Part shown: one piece after another, positions 1-11,008 of the stretch
Numbering within the stretch: the first letter of the stretch is position 1
How the letters are laid out: each line of letters starts with the position of its first letter
Origin: Magicicada septendecula
Taxonomy: Eukaryota; Arthropoda; Insecta; Hemiptera; Cicadidae
Length of the DNA: 64,000 nt
Direction: 5' to 3'
NCBI GenBank assembly: GCA_034769895.1
Contig: CM068374.1
Span: forward strand, 357,155,802 to 357,219,801
Notes under the pieces: generated by a model
Databases searched by the model: none
What the model was told of the DNA's origin: nothing
Seen by the model: only the letters and a program-made list of their open reading frames with translations
Made by a program: the position numbers and the translations under genes

Positions 1-240
1 ACCAACTCTCATTATTTATTTAGTCTAATAAAGTATTATTATTATCGAATCAATTTCTACTAAATACATACAATGTTTATACCAAAATACATTTTATAAC
101 ACAAACACAATTAATTTCACTATAAATTTATTTATAATTCTTCGTCATATCATTTCTGTTTACCACACCTCACTTCATAAGTTAGCTAGGTCATTACCAT
201 AAACTAAAATATTTAAAATGTCCATTCACTGATCTTTTAT

Positions 241-1655
241 TTAACCCCCATCATCATATATTAACCTGATGTATTTATAACACAACTCATTCTTATCTAC
301 ACACATTACATGATAATTATTATTGTAATGACTACTTCCGTTAATTATATTAACATAGTAATTAACTACATATTTGTCTCCCATTATTTTATAAAGCCCG
401 TCTACATTGGTGATTTTAGTTCTGTCTCCATCAGTATTTTTGTTTAACATAAGGTACATTCTATCAGCATATTCCTCCACTATATCTATCACAACATCAG
501 GTAAGTTTTTATCATTTCCAACCGTATCATCAAAATAATCATCCATCTCTATTTCACAAGGTAAGTATTTTATATCGCCTATTTCCTTCAATTCTAACCT
601 CTCTTTCAACTCTTGATAACTCCTGCTTAACGTAAATAACCCTATTTCCTCCTCTACACACAACTCTCTCTCTAAATATCTCTCACCATAACGCCATATC
701 ACTTTGTCTCTCTCACTCCATGCAGAGGGTACTGCTATATTAAAACACCTCTTAGTTCCTCCAGGAACAACACAAAAACTCAAAGGACAATTATTGGTAG
801 AACATTTATCTACCCAATACATTCGTGAAGACCTTTCTTCACCCCCCACAACACCACGGGAAAATTTTACCATCTGCCACCCCTCTACCTGTACACTCTC
901 TTCATACTCTCTCACTCTCACTAACTATCTCCCTAACTATCTCTACGTCATCACTATCTATTTTCGTTATATCACCTTTAACTAGCTCGTTTTCCACTAT
1001 CTTATCACTATTACTTATTAATTCATTATTAGAATTATCGTTATTACTCACCTTGTTAATTATTTCTTCACTAATTTTTGTCATATTACTACCACTGTTA
1101 CTTTACCTTCTTATTTACTATCTGATTTAATTTACCTTCTAGATTTTTATTCATTTCGTTAATTTTTTCCTTGCAATTGTAATTTATCGATTCTACTATC
1201 TGTTCTGTAATTGTATCAAAACGTGTATTAATTTCATTCACTTGTTTACTAAAATTAATATTTTGCTGTTTTATTTCGTTTCTAATTTCATTAAATTTAC
1301 TGTTATTAATGTCAAAATGTTCGTTAATCTCACCCCTCAATTCACTAAATTTTTTATCATTACTATCAAAACGATAATTTATTTTCTCGAAATCATTCTT
1401 GACTTCTTTATTTTGTTCTTTCAGTTCATTCATGTCCCCTCTTAGTTCACTAAAATTTCTACACATCATACTATACAACCGTGTTAACATATTATCGTCA
1501 TCGGGCTTCTTATTTTGATTAACTGAAATAGGTGTTGAATGAATTTCAAATTCACTCATTATTTTTGACTCGTCTACATTACTTTCACTTGTTTGAATTC
1601 CTGAGTCGCTTCTGTTACCCGACTCAGTTGACATATTTTCTTTACTTTCATACAT
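241..1655 (-). pseudogene. Broken gag-like gene of element A (DDGG family)
   Basis: Three minus-strand open pieces (1655-1098, 1084-902, 921-241) form one gene broken by two frame changes and a cluster of stops near 1085-1100. The N-terminal piece carries a SDSGIQT motif and an FEIHSTP motif, then a predicted coiled coil rich in Asn, Lys and Glu. The C-terminal piece has Cys/Trp-containing stretches, a DGDRTKI-NVD motif, and ends in RLIYDDGG. The intact relative at 55555-56820 has all of these in the same order (SGIQT, FEVHSTP, coiled coil, DGDLTKI-NVD, RLIFDDGG), which shows the three pieces belong together. A gag-like structural role is inferred from its position after the primer site. No zinc knuckle is visible, and the protein is not of a family I recognise. 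Confidence 0.65.
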
Positions 1656-1909
1656 CGATTTACTTTCGGCCTCATCGCCGACAATTACGTTAATTTCACA
1701 TATCTCATTTCGTTCTTTCCTGCCATTTTTATAAATTTATTGATTTTTGTTTAAATGATTCTCTTAACTTACCTATAAAACATCTTTATAACCTAACAGT
1801 GACGTACTATTTTATGTATTCTATGTAATTTGTACGTATTATTGCTTAACCTCCAAATCACGCTTACATTCACATGTAGGTGCGGTTTATGCAAAATTAA
1901 ATTTATAAA

Positions 1910-1931
1910 CTTGTCCGAGTTCGAGGCGCCA
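1910..1931 (-). other. Candidate primer-binding site of element A
   Basis: On the minus strand, two bases after the LTR end, the sequence starts TGGCGCCTCGAACTCGG. This is the TGG-initial form expected for pairing with a tRNA 3' CCA end. Element E has a similar TGGCGCCACGAA at the equivalent place (57014-57034). Confidence 0.5.
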
Positions 1932-1933
1932 TT

Positions 1934-3008
1934 TGTGTAGTTATTTCTCTACCACATTTTTCATTTATAATAAATTTCATTTCTTACCTTGTATAGCCAG
2001 GAATCCGTCACACGAACCTGTGAATGTTAAGCGTGACTTAGGATTCAAGTATTTCAATAACTACTCTCATTTCCAATGTTAATAATCTCTGTTTATTAAT
2101 AGATTGCAAAGTTCATTTTAATATTCTTTTAAAATTTACTTATTTTTCATATTCTCAAACTACTACGATTTCTCTGAATTATTTTTCTTCCAAAATTATA
2201 AGATTCTTTCGGCTACTGTTACATGGCCGACATTCTAGTAATAAATGTAAGTAAAACCTTAACCTAAATAACTAATTAAATTATGAAAAGCAACCCAGCT
2301 TGCTCACTCACACTCAGACATACGTAAATAATTTCCCCAAAATATAGCGCTCTTTATTTTGACATATTTTATGATTGATTTTTATGTGATAAATAGTTAC
2401 TCATTCAGCGTCTCCTCCAACCACGCATCACACTTTGTTGATCTAGTTTGTCCACATTTTTTGGTCACCCCGCGCTTTTAATTATTAAATTTGATGTTAT
2501 ATGTTTCCTTCCGTTATGTCTCACTTCAAGTTACACTTTCAACTGATACTTTTTACCACATTTTTAAAATTTTGAAAAGGTTTTCGACTCGCTAGCCGGT
2601 TGTATTCATCCGGCTGCGGCCATGGTGGTTAGACGACCAACCGACGCTAACAACGCGTCCCCCCAGCCACGTCTGCTACAGCTTCACCAGCTCGCCCTAT
2701 GATTCGCTGATAAAAATCACATGATACAATAATGAGTTGTCACATGTGTAACGAGTCTTTGGATATTTCCTGCTTATTGGGGCTCGCCAAAAAGTTTGTG
2801 CTTTTTACCAACGGAAAACGCAATCATCCGCGCACATGTTCGCATTCCAACGCTTTATCTTTCTCGTACCTGGTTCTGTCTGGCACAGAGTTGAATACAG
2901 GGTTTTACATGACTTAAGTTTTCGTGACCATAAAGGGTGCCCAAACAGATAGTCCCCAAATTATTATTAAATGAAAACTAGACCCTCCTCTTGATTTTTC
3001 CCGTTACA
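1934..3008 (-). repeat. Candidate 5' LTR of element A
   Basis: About 1,075 bp from TGTGTAG to CCCGTTACA on the plus strand. The end resembles the CCCGTTACA terminus of the 1,194-bp LTR of element E. It contains a GC-richer block (about 2580-2700) before an AT-rich flank. The second LTR is outside the window, so boundaries are inferred. The GC-rich block could instead belong to a 5' untranslated exon of the host gene. Confidence 0.45.
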
Positions 3009-3709
3009 GTTTAGTATTTTTATTTTCCTTGCATTTACATTTTATTCAGAACTGGTTATGTCCTGGATTTTGAACATTTTTGTCCTGGGTTAACGTTATA
3101 ATGTCTGGCAACCCTAGACATTTCCAGCTTGGTAAATTAAAAAAAATGCATGAACTTTTTGACAAAACCTTGTATTGCTATTCTATATATTTATTAAAAT
3201 GAACACAATTTTCTCTCTTTTTTTTTTACTGGAATGACTGTATTAGAAATAGTTGCCAATGTTCAATGTTATTGGATCATTTATACTGGTTTATGGGAGT
3301 AATTATAACGAGATAGTTTTCAGTTAACTTGGGCTTCCAGAAGAAAAAGCATATTAAACCAGTATGTGTCTTGCCATTTGTCAAACATCTCTGTTAATGA
3401 CACTAGTTATTTCTAACATAATAGATCCTGGAGAAACTTTTTTCTGTCCTATTTACAAACTCTTTATGTCAAGCTTGGTTATATTTGCTTATTTAGAAAG
3501 TTCTCTGTAGTCCAGTCTTATTACCACATAATAACATGACATAAGTACAATTTAACATAGTATTTTTCCATGGTTTAGATTGTGATAAATTTTGGAAATT
3601 TGATTATACATTTGCTAATGTTAGTGTTTATTTGTATAATATTTTTTTAATTTTGCTAAATTGTAATTTTTAAAAGCAAATTTGTTTTTTTATTGTTATT
3701 TTTATTTAG
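3009..3709. other. AT-rich stretch before first recognised exon
   Basis: No coding potential or recognisable repeat is seen. It ends in a pyrimidine-rich tract and TTTATTTAG acceptor (AG 3708-3709), which implies that this is intron and that at least one more host exon may lie upstream. Confidence 0.5.
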
Positions 3710-3912
3710 GATGCCACTAGTCACACTTACATTACAAATCGGCATGGCACTGATCTGGGATTTGGATGCTCCAGTTCCAACAAACAACCGATATGTCGTC
3801 ATAATTCAAGCTTTAGCATGGGACATCATGGTACGAGGTCTTGTACAACCAGTCGCAGCTTTATTCGTAGCCCTCATTGTTTGTCCACTGATGTCATTCA
3901 CTGTTTCAACAG
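3710..3912 (+). CDS. Host gene exon 1 (first seen): membrane-spanning N-terminus
   Basis: Exon between an acceptor AG at 3708-3709 and a donor ACAG|GTCAGA at 3913. The first ATG is at 3711, but the acceptor directly before it means the ATG may be an internal Met of a longer protein. From 3711 it encodes 67 codons plus one base (phase 1). The peptide is strongly hydrophobic: MALIWDLDAPVP precedes two likely membrane helices (YVVIIQALAWDIM and PVAALFVALIVCPLMSF). Joined to the other seven exons the total is exactly 1,620 nt with no internal stop, which strongly supports the model. I do not recognise the family; a multi-pass membrane protein is the most that can be said. The following intron is 15.3 kb because element B inserted in it. 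Confidence 0.75.
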
Positions 3913-5433
3913 GTCAGAATATACTCACATTTTAATTTTCTGTTATATTACATTACTGTTTGTTATACAGATTTGTAAGACTTTTTTTAAATGTATAACG
4001 TGTACTATAAAATTACTGGTAGTAAGAATATCAGAACATATTGGACACAGCAGATTTGTAAGTTCATTGTGTATGATCTTCTCCAATTTGTAAATATGAA
4101 TGTAAGTATAGTAAGTATTTATCTTCATTAAATGTCCTTGTAACTTTGTTTTATAAACTATTCTTTTTAGGCTGGCAATCCCATCTTCCGGCTGTAAGTG
4201 TATAAGATAACAACAAAATACTAAACACCAGTATGGTAAGCAGGATTTATCTATAGTGATGTTATTGTCCGGGTTTTTTCCATCGGGGTTATCAATCTTT
4301 ATTCTTTCCATGTAGGATTTATTGACAATAATAGCATTTGTAATTGTAGAGGATTCACCAGTTGTATCATACTATATATATATATATATTATATGACTGC
4401 CACTAACAGCCTGGTACTGCCTGCCTATAGATTTTTTTCGTACCGAACCTACTGCAGCTAACCCAACGGTGTAGGTGGGGGGGTTATAACCCCCATTAGC
4501 CTCCCTTGGCTCTACCAATGCTAAAAACAACAGAAGTGTACACAAAACAACTGTAAAAATAAATTACAGATACAGGGTTCAAAAAACAGGAGTTTAGAGA
4601 AAAATTAATAGTTAAGCCATTTGAGGTGTGTAGAAACACAAAGGTGGTGACAGTTTGAACATTTGCACAAATAAAATGAGAAATCTTATTTTAATAGCAT
4701 AAAATGGGAGGTTCATGGAAGGCGATCCCAGTGAAGGCCAAGTATGAGATAAGAAGATCAGGTTTTTGGGACTTGAAACATTGATAGTGACAGAATGGAA
4801 TGAGAGAGTGACAGATAGGAAGGAATACAGAAAGATGTTTCGGAGGAAAAAGCGAAAAACATGTGATGGTGGGATGAAGCTACACTTGTCTTAAGAGTCA
4901 CGAAGAGTTCAAAAGATAAGGGATGTAGTAACTTGATGAGGAATGTAAAGTTAATTACATTTCTTTGATGAGGATTTATAGTGGGCTTAGTTATAAGTGT
5001 ACCAAGGTATATACAGTTTTAGAGGAAACAGTTAAATGCAATGGTTTAAGAGGTAATGCATGGTTGAGGTTTATATGTTTAAAATATGTAGTAAAACTCA
5101 GTTAAATTATTCTTCAAGGGACTGTGTAAAAATGACATGTTTAGTGGGATTGTATTATATGGAAGGGGGCCAAGCAGCACAGATACATACAACATTACAA
5201 ATTCATAAGTTTTCACATTTTTTGTGAGGCTGTTTCGATTGTTTCTACCCATTTTGCAGGAGAGTATGACAGTCCTCAATGTCCAACTTTTTTACCTTCC
5301 TCACATTTATACTTCTTACCAGCTTTTATAAAAATTTGAAACATAACATCACATGTAACTTCATGTCACTTGAACATATAAATTGGGGGTTAGAATGACT
5401 TACAGTCAAATAAGTATACATTAATTATATATA
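3913..5433. other. Intron 1, left part
   Basis: AT-rich intron with an (AT)n run near 4372-4390. Around 4670-4960 is a purine-rich stretch that on the plus strand reads like a worn LINE C-terminus (W-E-R-V-T-D-R-K-E-Y-like codons). It is too decayed to assign. Nothing else is recognisable. Confidence 0.4.
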
Positions 5434-5603
5434 GCGACAATACAAGCATAGGCTGTAATGTGCATATATAATATAAAATAAATATTTTATTTTATTTTAC
5501 TAATATATAATAGACGAGCAGGTGTGAAATTGGAAGCTGGCTTGCAAACAGGAGTCAACACGCAAAATCACGTGATTACCGCTGCATGTGTGTATACAAG
5601 TAA

Positions 5604-5605
<2 letters not shown>

Positions 5606-5655
<50 letters not shown>
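5606..5655. repeat. (GT)n microsatellite
   Basis: About 24 GT units inside the left LTR of element B. The right LTR has only about six units at the same place (15641-15652), so the tract changed length after insertion. Confidence 0.95.
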
Positions 5656-5657
<2 letters not shown>

Positions 5658-7075
5658 TGTGAAGCCTGTTTGTTCCTGAAAGTTTGCAACCTCACCCCAA
5701 GTCAATGCTAAATTAAGTATATATTTAATATTAAGCAAACCATAAATGTTAGCGAGAAGGTAAAAACTTCTAAAAATGTGTAATAATTGCAGTGCGAATT
5801 TTACGTAATTCGGACAATCAGTGCGAATCCAGTGCGATTTTTAAGCATTATAATTACACTAGTGGTGGGAGCATCATGATAATTGCACATCACATAGGTC
5901 ATTAAATTAGACAATATTTTATCACCGTGAAATCCGCGTTAAACAGTGCGATTGGCGAAAAAGTGCAATTATGTGAAATAGGACGAGAGTGGGGGCTATC
6001 ACGCCATGTTTCAACTGTCGACAGGATAATTCCTGAATCGACAGCTGCAGTTTTCTTGGTGAATATAAATAGAAGCCCAGGAGAGCTAATCTCTCTCTTC
6101 TAACAGTGTTCATTCGTGGCGGAACGCCATGTCCGTTCGCGACACGAAATTTTAATTACTTCAGACAGAGTTAGACGATATGTCTAACACCAATAAGACT
6201 TTTTGTGAATCATAACTTGTAAAGTAATATGATAAATATTTCGATTTAACATAATAATGGAAAACCGTAATTAAAAAGTAATGTAACAAACAAATCGTCA
6301 GAGGTCTACAAGTGATCTACATCTAGGAGCACTACTCCAGACCGAGGACGAGAGCACTACGTGGCATAATTTCCAGACGTAAAGGACGAGTCATCGGACT
6401 TCCGAGAGGACCCGCATGACAAGGAAAGGATCCAGGACTTCCGAGAGATCCCGGAGGACGAGGAGAGGATCCAGGACTTCAAGACTACGCAGGAGTCACA
6501 ACATCAGGGACTCAGGACCAGGACAGGGTATGCTGAGGCACCGCTACAATTAAGGTGAAAGAAAGTCATGTATTCCTCATAACAAAAGACTTAATCAAAG
6601 ATTGATAGACATTGTCAAAAGTAAGACAATAATTTCAAAAAGTGTAATTTATAACTTATAGATATAAATGTCTTGTATAAAAATTATAGCATAATTTTTG
6701 CAGTAATAATTTATTGAAAATACGTAAATTTAAATTGTAGAGTAATTATGAAAGCATTGTAGAGAAATTATGAAAGCATAATTTTTGCAGTAATAATTTA
6801 TAAAAAAATATTTAAATTTAAAATTGTAGAGAAATTATGAAAACATAAGTTTTGAATTGATAATGATTGAAAATATGTTAATATACATGTGAAAGAATCA
6901 ATTAGATTCGTTCAAATGATGAACAAATAGTTAACTTAGTTAAATATTTTTATATTGAAAGCACACCTTGGATTTCGTTGTCCATGACGTGTCCGTTACT
7001 TAACTAAATATCACTATAATATTGACGACTCGGAACACTAAGTTTTTTATAAGTAAAAACGTAAAGTTTTACCTT

Positions 7076-7122
7076 ACAGCCTAAACCGGCTTTCACCTAT
7101 AGAAGGCTTCATCAGAGGCTGT
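7076..7122 (-). ncRNA. Hammerhead ribozyme motif, PLE left arm
   Basis: On the minus strand: ACAGCCT, core CTGATGA, one A, a short hairpin GCCT-TCTAT-AGGT, core GAAA, a self-complementary GCCGGT, then T and AGGCTGT. ACAGCCT and AGGCTGT pair perfectly as stem I. Stem III is AGCC/GGUU with no loop, so a dimer would be better folded than a monomer. Cleavage would follow the U before AGGCTGT. Hammerhead motifs at the ends of Penelope-like elements are established; activity here is inferred. Confidence 0.75.
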
Positions 7123-7549
7123 CGTAAGTAGCGCTGTTCGTCTTGTTGTTGGCGACGAGATAGTGTTTCGAAAGATCGAAGCTGTGTGTGTGTGGTGAGA
7201 TGTGTTCGAATAATGCGTGCGATTTGAATTGTGTCTGTTCGTTTAGGATGTCGTTTTTATTTGTTTTTGTGTGTTTGTATATTTCTAATTGTTCTAGAGT
7301 GTCTAGTTTTCGGCCTTTTGTGTGTACGTGTAGTATGTTCATGTTATTGTCGATGTTTTTATATGCATGGTTTGCTTCAATGAGGTGGTTTGCGAAGGTA
7401 GATTCTGTAGTGGTGTGGAGTGCTTTTGTGTGTTCAATGTATCTCTGTTTGAAGCTACGTCCTGTCTGGCCTATGTAGAATTTATTGCAATTTGAACAAT
7501 TTAGTTTATATACACCGGGTAGATCGAATTTGTTTTGTGCTTTGGGCAT
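7112..7549 (-). pseudogene. PLE GIY-YIG endonuclease domain, left arm
   Basis: Open for 145 codons on the minus strand as the C-terminal part of a PLE polyprotein; the Met at 7549 is internal. The peptide shows the Penelope-type endonuclease signature: GVYKLNCSNCNKFYIGQTGR, then a conserved Arg, Tyr and Glu-His (RYIEH). The CSNC pair is the Cys motif typical of PLE endonucleases. Such domains nick target DNA for target-primed reverse transcription. The reading frame ends in TGA TGA, which is itself part of the hammerhead core CTGATGA (7109-7115). It is separated from the RT piece (7663-8262) by a frame change near 7550-7662, so no functional polyprotein is made. Confidence 0.85.
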
Positions 7550-7662
7550 GCGTTTTGATAGTGTGTGTTCTGTTTTGTTAGTAGTTTTGTAAGCGATTCT
7601 GTATCCTGCTTTTTTGAATTTGTGGGCAATTTTTTCTGTTTGTTTGTTGATGTATGTTAGTG

Positions 7663-8262
7663 TTATGAATTTGTTGTTTTCTGTCTTTGTCTGTTGTTTG
7701 TTTTGTGTAGGAGTTTACTGACTATTGTTCTGTCATAACCGTTAGATTCTGCTAGATATTTTATCGTGTTTAGTTCGTCTTTGTAGTCTATTTCATCTAA
7801 GGGGATGTTGTTAAGTCTATGTATCATGGTTCTAAAAGCAGCTAGTTTGTGTTGTATTGGGTGATTGGAGGTGTTGTGTATTAGTGTGTCAGTTGTAGTT
7901 GGTTTTCTGTATATACTGAATTTGTGCCTGTGTTCTAGTTTTGTGATGGAGAGGTCTAAGAAGTTTATGGTATTGTTGTGTTCATATTCGGCAGTGAAGG
8001 TTATGTTTTTATGTATTTTGTTTATGTGCGTTAGTAACTGTTCACATTGTCTTTTGTTTCCCCTGTATAGTATTAGAATGTTATCAACGTATCTGTGCCA
8101 ATATAGTATTTTATGTGAGTGTCTGTCATTGTTTGTGAGTATTTTTGTTTTTTCTAAGTGTTGGAGGAAGACTTCTGCTAGAATGCTGGATATGGGGGAG
8201 CCCATGGGTAGGCCATCGTTCTGTGTGTAGTATTTATTGTTATAAGTACACAACACCTCCAA
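7663..8262 (-). pseudogene. PLE reverse transcriptase fragment
   Basis: 199 codons on the minus strand carrying late RT motifs: GLPMGSPISSILAEVFLQHLE (motif B region), WHRYVDNILIL (motif C), FLDLSI (motif D/E region) and a C-terminal FRTMIHRL segment leading to the linker before the endonuclease. Motif C reads YVDN at residues 58-61, where active Penelope RTs have YVDD, so a catalytic Asp appears lost. The N-terminal half of RT is absent. The first few codons are created by the junction with the inverted right arm and are not original sequence. The family assignment is firm because the GIY-YIG domain follows. Confidence 0.85.
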
Positions 8263-9015
8263 TCACCCAATACAACACAAACTAGCTGCTTTTAGAACCA
8301 TGATACATAGACTTAACAACATCCCCTTAGATGAAATAGACTACAAAGACGAACTAAACACGATAAAATATCTAGCAGAATCTAACGGTTATGACAGAAC
8401 AATAGTCAGTAAACTCCTACACAAAACAAACAACAGACAAAGACAGAAAACAACAAATTCATAACACTAACATACATCAACAAACAAACAGAAAAAATTG
8501 CCCACAAATTCAAAAAAGCAGGATACAGAATCGCTTACAAAACTACTAACAAAACAGAACACACACTATCAAAACGCATGCCCAAAGCACAAAACAAATT
8601 CGATCTACCCGGTGTATATAAACTAAATTGTTCAAATTGCAATAAATTCTACATAGGCCAGACAGGACGTAGCTTCAAATAGAGATACATTGAACACACA
8701 AAAGCACTCCACACCACTACAGAATCTACCTTCACAAACCACCTCATTGAAGCAAACCACACATATAAAAACATCGACAATAACATGAACATACTACACA
8801 TACACACAAAAGGCCGAAAACTAGACACTCTAGAACAATTAGAAATATACAAACACACAAAATCAAATAAAAACGACATCCTAAACGAACAGACACAATT
8901 CAAGTCGCACGCATTATTCGAACACATCTCACCACACACACACAGCTTCGATCTTTCGAAACACTATCTCGTCGCCAACAACAAGACGAACAGCGCTACT
9001 TACGACAGCCTCTGA
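8247..9015 (+). pseudogene. PLE RT tail plus GIY-YIG, right arm copy
   Basis: Inverted copy of the left arm read on the plus strand. It holds the RT tail (about 8247-8464) and the endonuclease from the Met at 8578 to the stop at 9013-9015. A TAG at 8679-8681 interrupts the endonuclease right after GQTGRSFK, where the left arm has CAG, so this copy is dead by one C-to-T change. A few other substitutions separate the arms, showing that some time has passed since the dimer formed. Confidence 0.85.
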
Positions 9016-9051
9016 TGAAGCCTTCTATAGGTGAAAGCTGGTTTAGGCTGT
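9005..9051 (+). ncRNA. Hammerhead ribozyme motif, PLE right arm
   Basis: Same layout as the left-arm motif: ACAGCCT (9005-9011), CTGATGA (9012-9018), extra A, stem II, GAAA (9033-9036), AGGCTGT (9045-9051). Stem III reads AGCTGGTT instead of AGCCGGTT, which weakens its self-complementarity. Confidence 0.7.
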
Positions 9052-9488
9052 AAGGTAAAACTTTACGTTTTTACTTATAAAAAACTTAATGTTCCGAGTC
9101 GTCAATATTATAGTGATATTTTGAAAGCACACATTCAGACTGAGTAGTCCAGACAGTATAACATAATGAAGAAATGTTTTTTATTTAAAATTAATAATAT
9201 TATGTCTACGATATAAGCTTTACGTTGGTGATGAGATTACAGCAAACTAAGAAACTTTGAAACCATGTATAATGAATATTGTATGACGAAGTAATCATTA
9301 TTTGTATAGTATTATTTCTTGATATGTTTGTTTAAATTAATAAATGGGAACATTTTGAATTTCCTAAAAAGGCTACCATTATTATAATTACACCTGAACC
9401 CCTAATTACACGTACACGTTGTTAGAAATGTTATTTATCGTTATATAATTTTATCGCTCATGAGCATGCGCCCGACACACATTTTATA

Positions 9489-9606
9489 ACGTTGTATCGT
9501 TGTATAAAAATTGGCGCTCCAAGATCGTGGGGCTCCACAAATTTAAATTATATTAAATGCAACAACGTTGTATCGTTGTATAAAATTGTTGCCCGTCAAC
9601 GTGGGG
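9489..9606 (+). repeat. Duplicated LTR end and primer-site block of element B
   Basis: The string CGTTGTATCGTTGTA occurs twice (about 9491-9505 and 9566-9580). Each copy is followed after a few bases by a primer-site-like sequence: TTGGCGCTCCAAGATCGTGG at 9511 and TTGTTGCCCGTCAACGTGG at 9588. The first unit also exists inside the right LTR (about 17330-17400), so the LTR seems to have absorbed an older LTR end with its primer site. Confidence 0.55.
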
Positions 9607-9903
9607 CACGAAACTCCTACATTTAATAAATAAATGTATGCTCTATTGTTAAATGTGTGCATAGGATTTATGTATAATAATTGATGTGTATTAATGAATA
9701 TTTTTATGTGTTTAATTTTGTTGTGTATATTGTATTGTAATAACGCAACTGGCGCCCACGCCAACAAACAGGTGTAATTGTAATATAAGTAGATAAGAAT
9801 AAAGAAATAATAACAAAACAATAAATAAATAAAATTAATAAGTCGGTTCCATAAAAATAGTATTCTTAAATATTATAAATAAATATTTTAATAATTATTC
9901 AAT

Positions 9904-11008
9904 ATGGCAGAACCAGGAGGGTTGAATCTAGAAGCATTTAAAAATTCGATACTAGCAATGATGGACGAATTAGTCATAAAACAAGCCGAAAATTTTAAAG
10001 AAGAGTTGAAAGAAGAGAATGTCAAACAAATAAAAAAAAATAGATGAAAAAAATACCAAACAAACAGAAAGCTTAGAAAATAAATTAGAGCAACAGTCCA
10101 AAAACTTTAAACAAGACACCATAAAAATTGCGGAGAGTAGAAGAGTTAAAAATTGATAATCTCCAGTTGAAACAAGACAACATAGAATTAAAGCAAAGCA
10201 TAGCTGACACTAAGGCACAATTAACAGAAAAGATTGTTGATACCAACTTACGTATTGACACGATCACAGAAAATGTCTGTGGAATAATTGATAAACAAAC
10301 GGAGCTAATATGTGAAAGGATGGTATGGGAAGAAATCATAATAGTTGAAAATACGTTCGTAATTGATAACGATAATCATGAAGAAGTAATTAACATTAAG
10401 GATGAGGAGAAAACAAAGGTTAATAAAACGTACCTTATTAGTAGTGATATCCCAATTGTGAGACACACACACACACTAGTAGATCACATAAGATAAAAAC
10501 ACGTGTGAAGCACAATAATTACCATTGTAACGAAAAACGTCGTACTATACGAAACACTACGCAAACTTGTGAGAAGTATGATGTTAGATATAAGCACGAT
10601 AATTATAAAGCAAACGATAATTATAACTGTAATTATAATAACTATGGTGAGTATTATCATAAACGACGAATGAAAAAAACGTCGACAGCTGTTCAAGTAA
10701 GTTCACTCCATCGAACTAATGAGAAAGAGCGAAACGGTTGTAAAGAGAGAAAGAGGGGAGATTTTGTGTGGTCAACAAGTAAGATGAAAACATTGCCCTA
10801 TAAACAGGTGACTTCCACGGTCAAACCGAACGTCGCAGCAATACAATGGGAATTTAACGAAGGAGTAACACAATTGAATTATAACGAGGGCGAGAACAAT
10901 GAATTTCCTGTTATGACAAACAACGTTATAATGAGGGGTGTAAGATCAAACGACACACCGAACTCAGAACTCAATACCCGAATGAAATTAATAATTATTT
11001 TTAAATGA
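9904..11008 (+). pseudogene. Gag-like coiled-coil gene of element B, broken
   Basis: Begins at an ATG (9904) 324 bp after the LTR end with MAEPGGLNLEAFKNSILAMM. It runs about 45 codons and loses frame in an A-rich run near 10030-10040. Coiled-coil coding continues in other frames (10128-10496: repeated heptad-like Leu/Ile with Lys/Glu/Gln). A further piece (10505-11008) is rich in Asn, Tyr, Lys and Arg and would suit nucleic-acid binding. Position after the primer site and the coiled-coil-then-basic layout suggest a gag-like structural protein. It lacks the DDGG end of the A and E proteins. At least two frameshifts make it a pseudogene. Confidence 0.55.

Larger units (their letters stand above)
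1..3008 (-). mobile_element. LTR retrotransposon A, gag-like only, cut by window edge
   Basis: A minus-strand LTR element of which only the 5' portion lies in the window. In element order it has a candidate 5' LTR (1934-3008), a primer-binding site (1910-1931) and one broken coding region (1655 down to 241). That coding region is homologous to the single gene of element E (50875-58230). No protease, reverse transcriptase or integrase is visible, but the element continues to the left, so pol may lie outside. The LTR boundaries are inferred from TG...CA ends and the position of the primer site, because the second LTR is not in view. Confidence is high for an LTR-type element and moderate for the exact limits. 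Confidence 0.6.
6967..9120. mobile_element. Penelope-like element, inverted dimer, 12-bp TSD
   Basis: A 2,154-bp insertion flanked by the duplication TTGAAAGCACAC (6955-6966 and 9121-9132). The other LTR of element B shows the empty site once, proving insertion. It consists of two 874-bp inverted arms (7007-7880 and 8247-9120) around a 366-bp single-copy centre, with a 40-bp extra piece at the left edge. The left arm plus centre encode, on the minus strand, part of a reverse transcriptase and a GIY-YIG endonuclease. The right arm repeats the RT tail and endonuclease on the plus strand. RT plus GIY-YIG is the defining combination of Penelope-like elements, and head-to-head partial copies are known for that class. 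Confidence 0.9.
5434..9580 (+). repeat. Left LTR of element B, split by PLE
   Basis: Matches 15468-17409 nearly base for base outside the PLE insertion (6967-9120). Removing the PLE and one copy of its 12-bp duplication leaves about 1.98 kb. The excess over the right LTR is mostly a longer (GT)n tract. A GC-rich block of short related units (GGACTTCCGAGAGGA-like, about 6380-6480) is present in both LTRs. Confidence 0.8.

Noticed and set aside
2583..2917. GC-richer block and 61-codon frame as a host first exon
   Set aside because: Lies within the candidate LTR of element A, and no donor and phase match to exon 1 could be shown.
6290..6315. CTCTGACGA on the minus strand in the B LTR (also at about 16303)
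   Set aside because: No GAAA core or stems follow, so it is a chance match.
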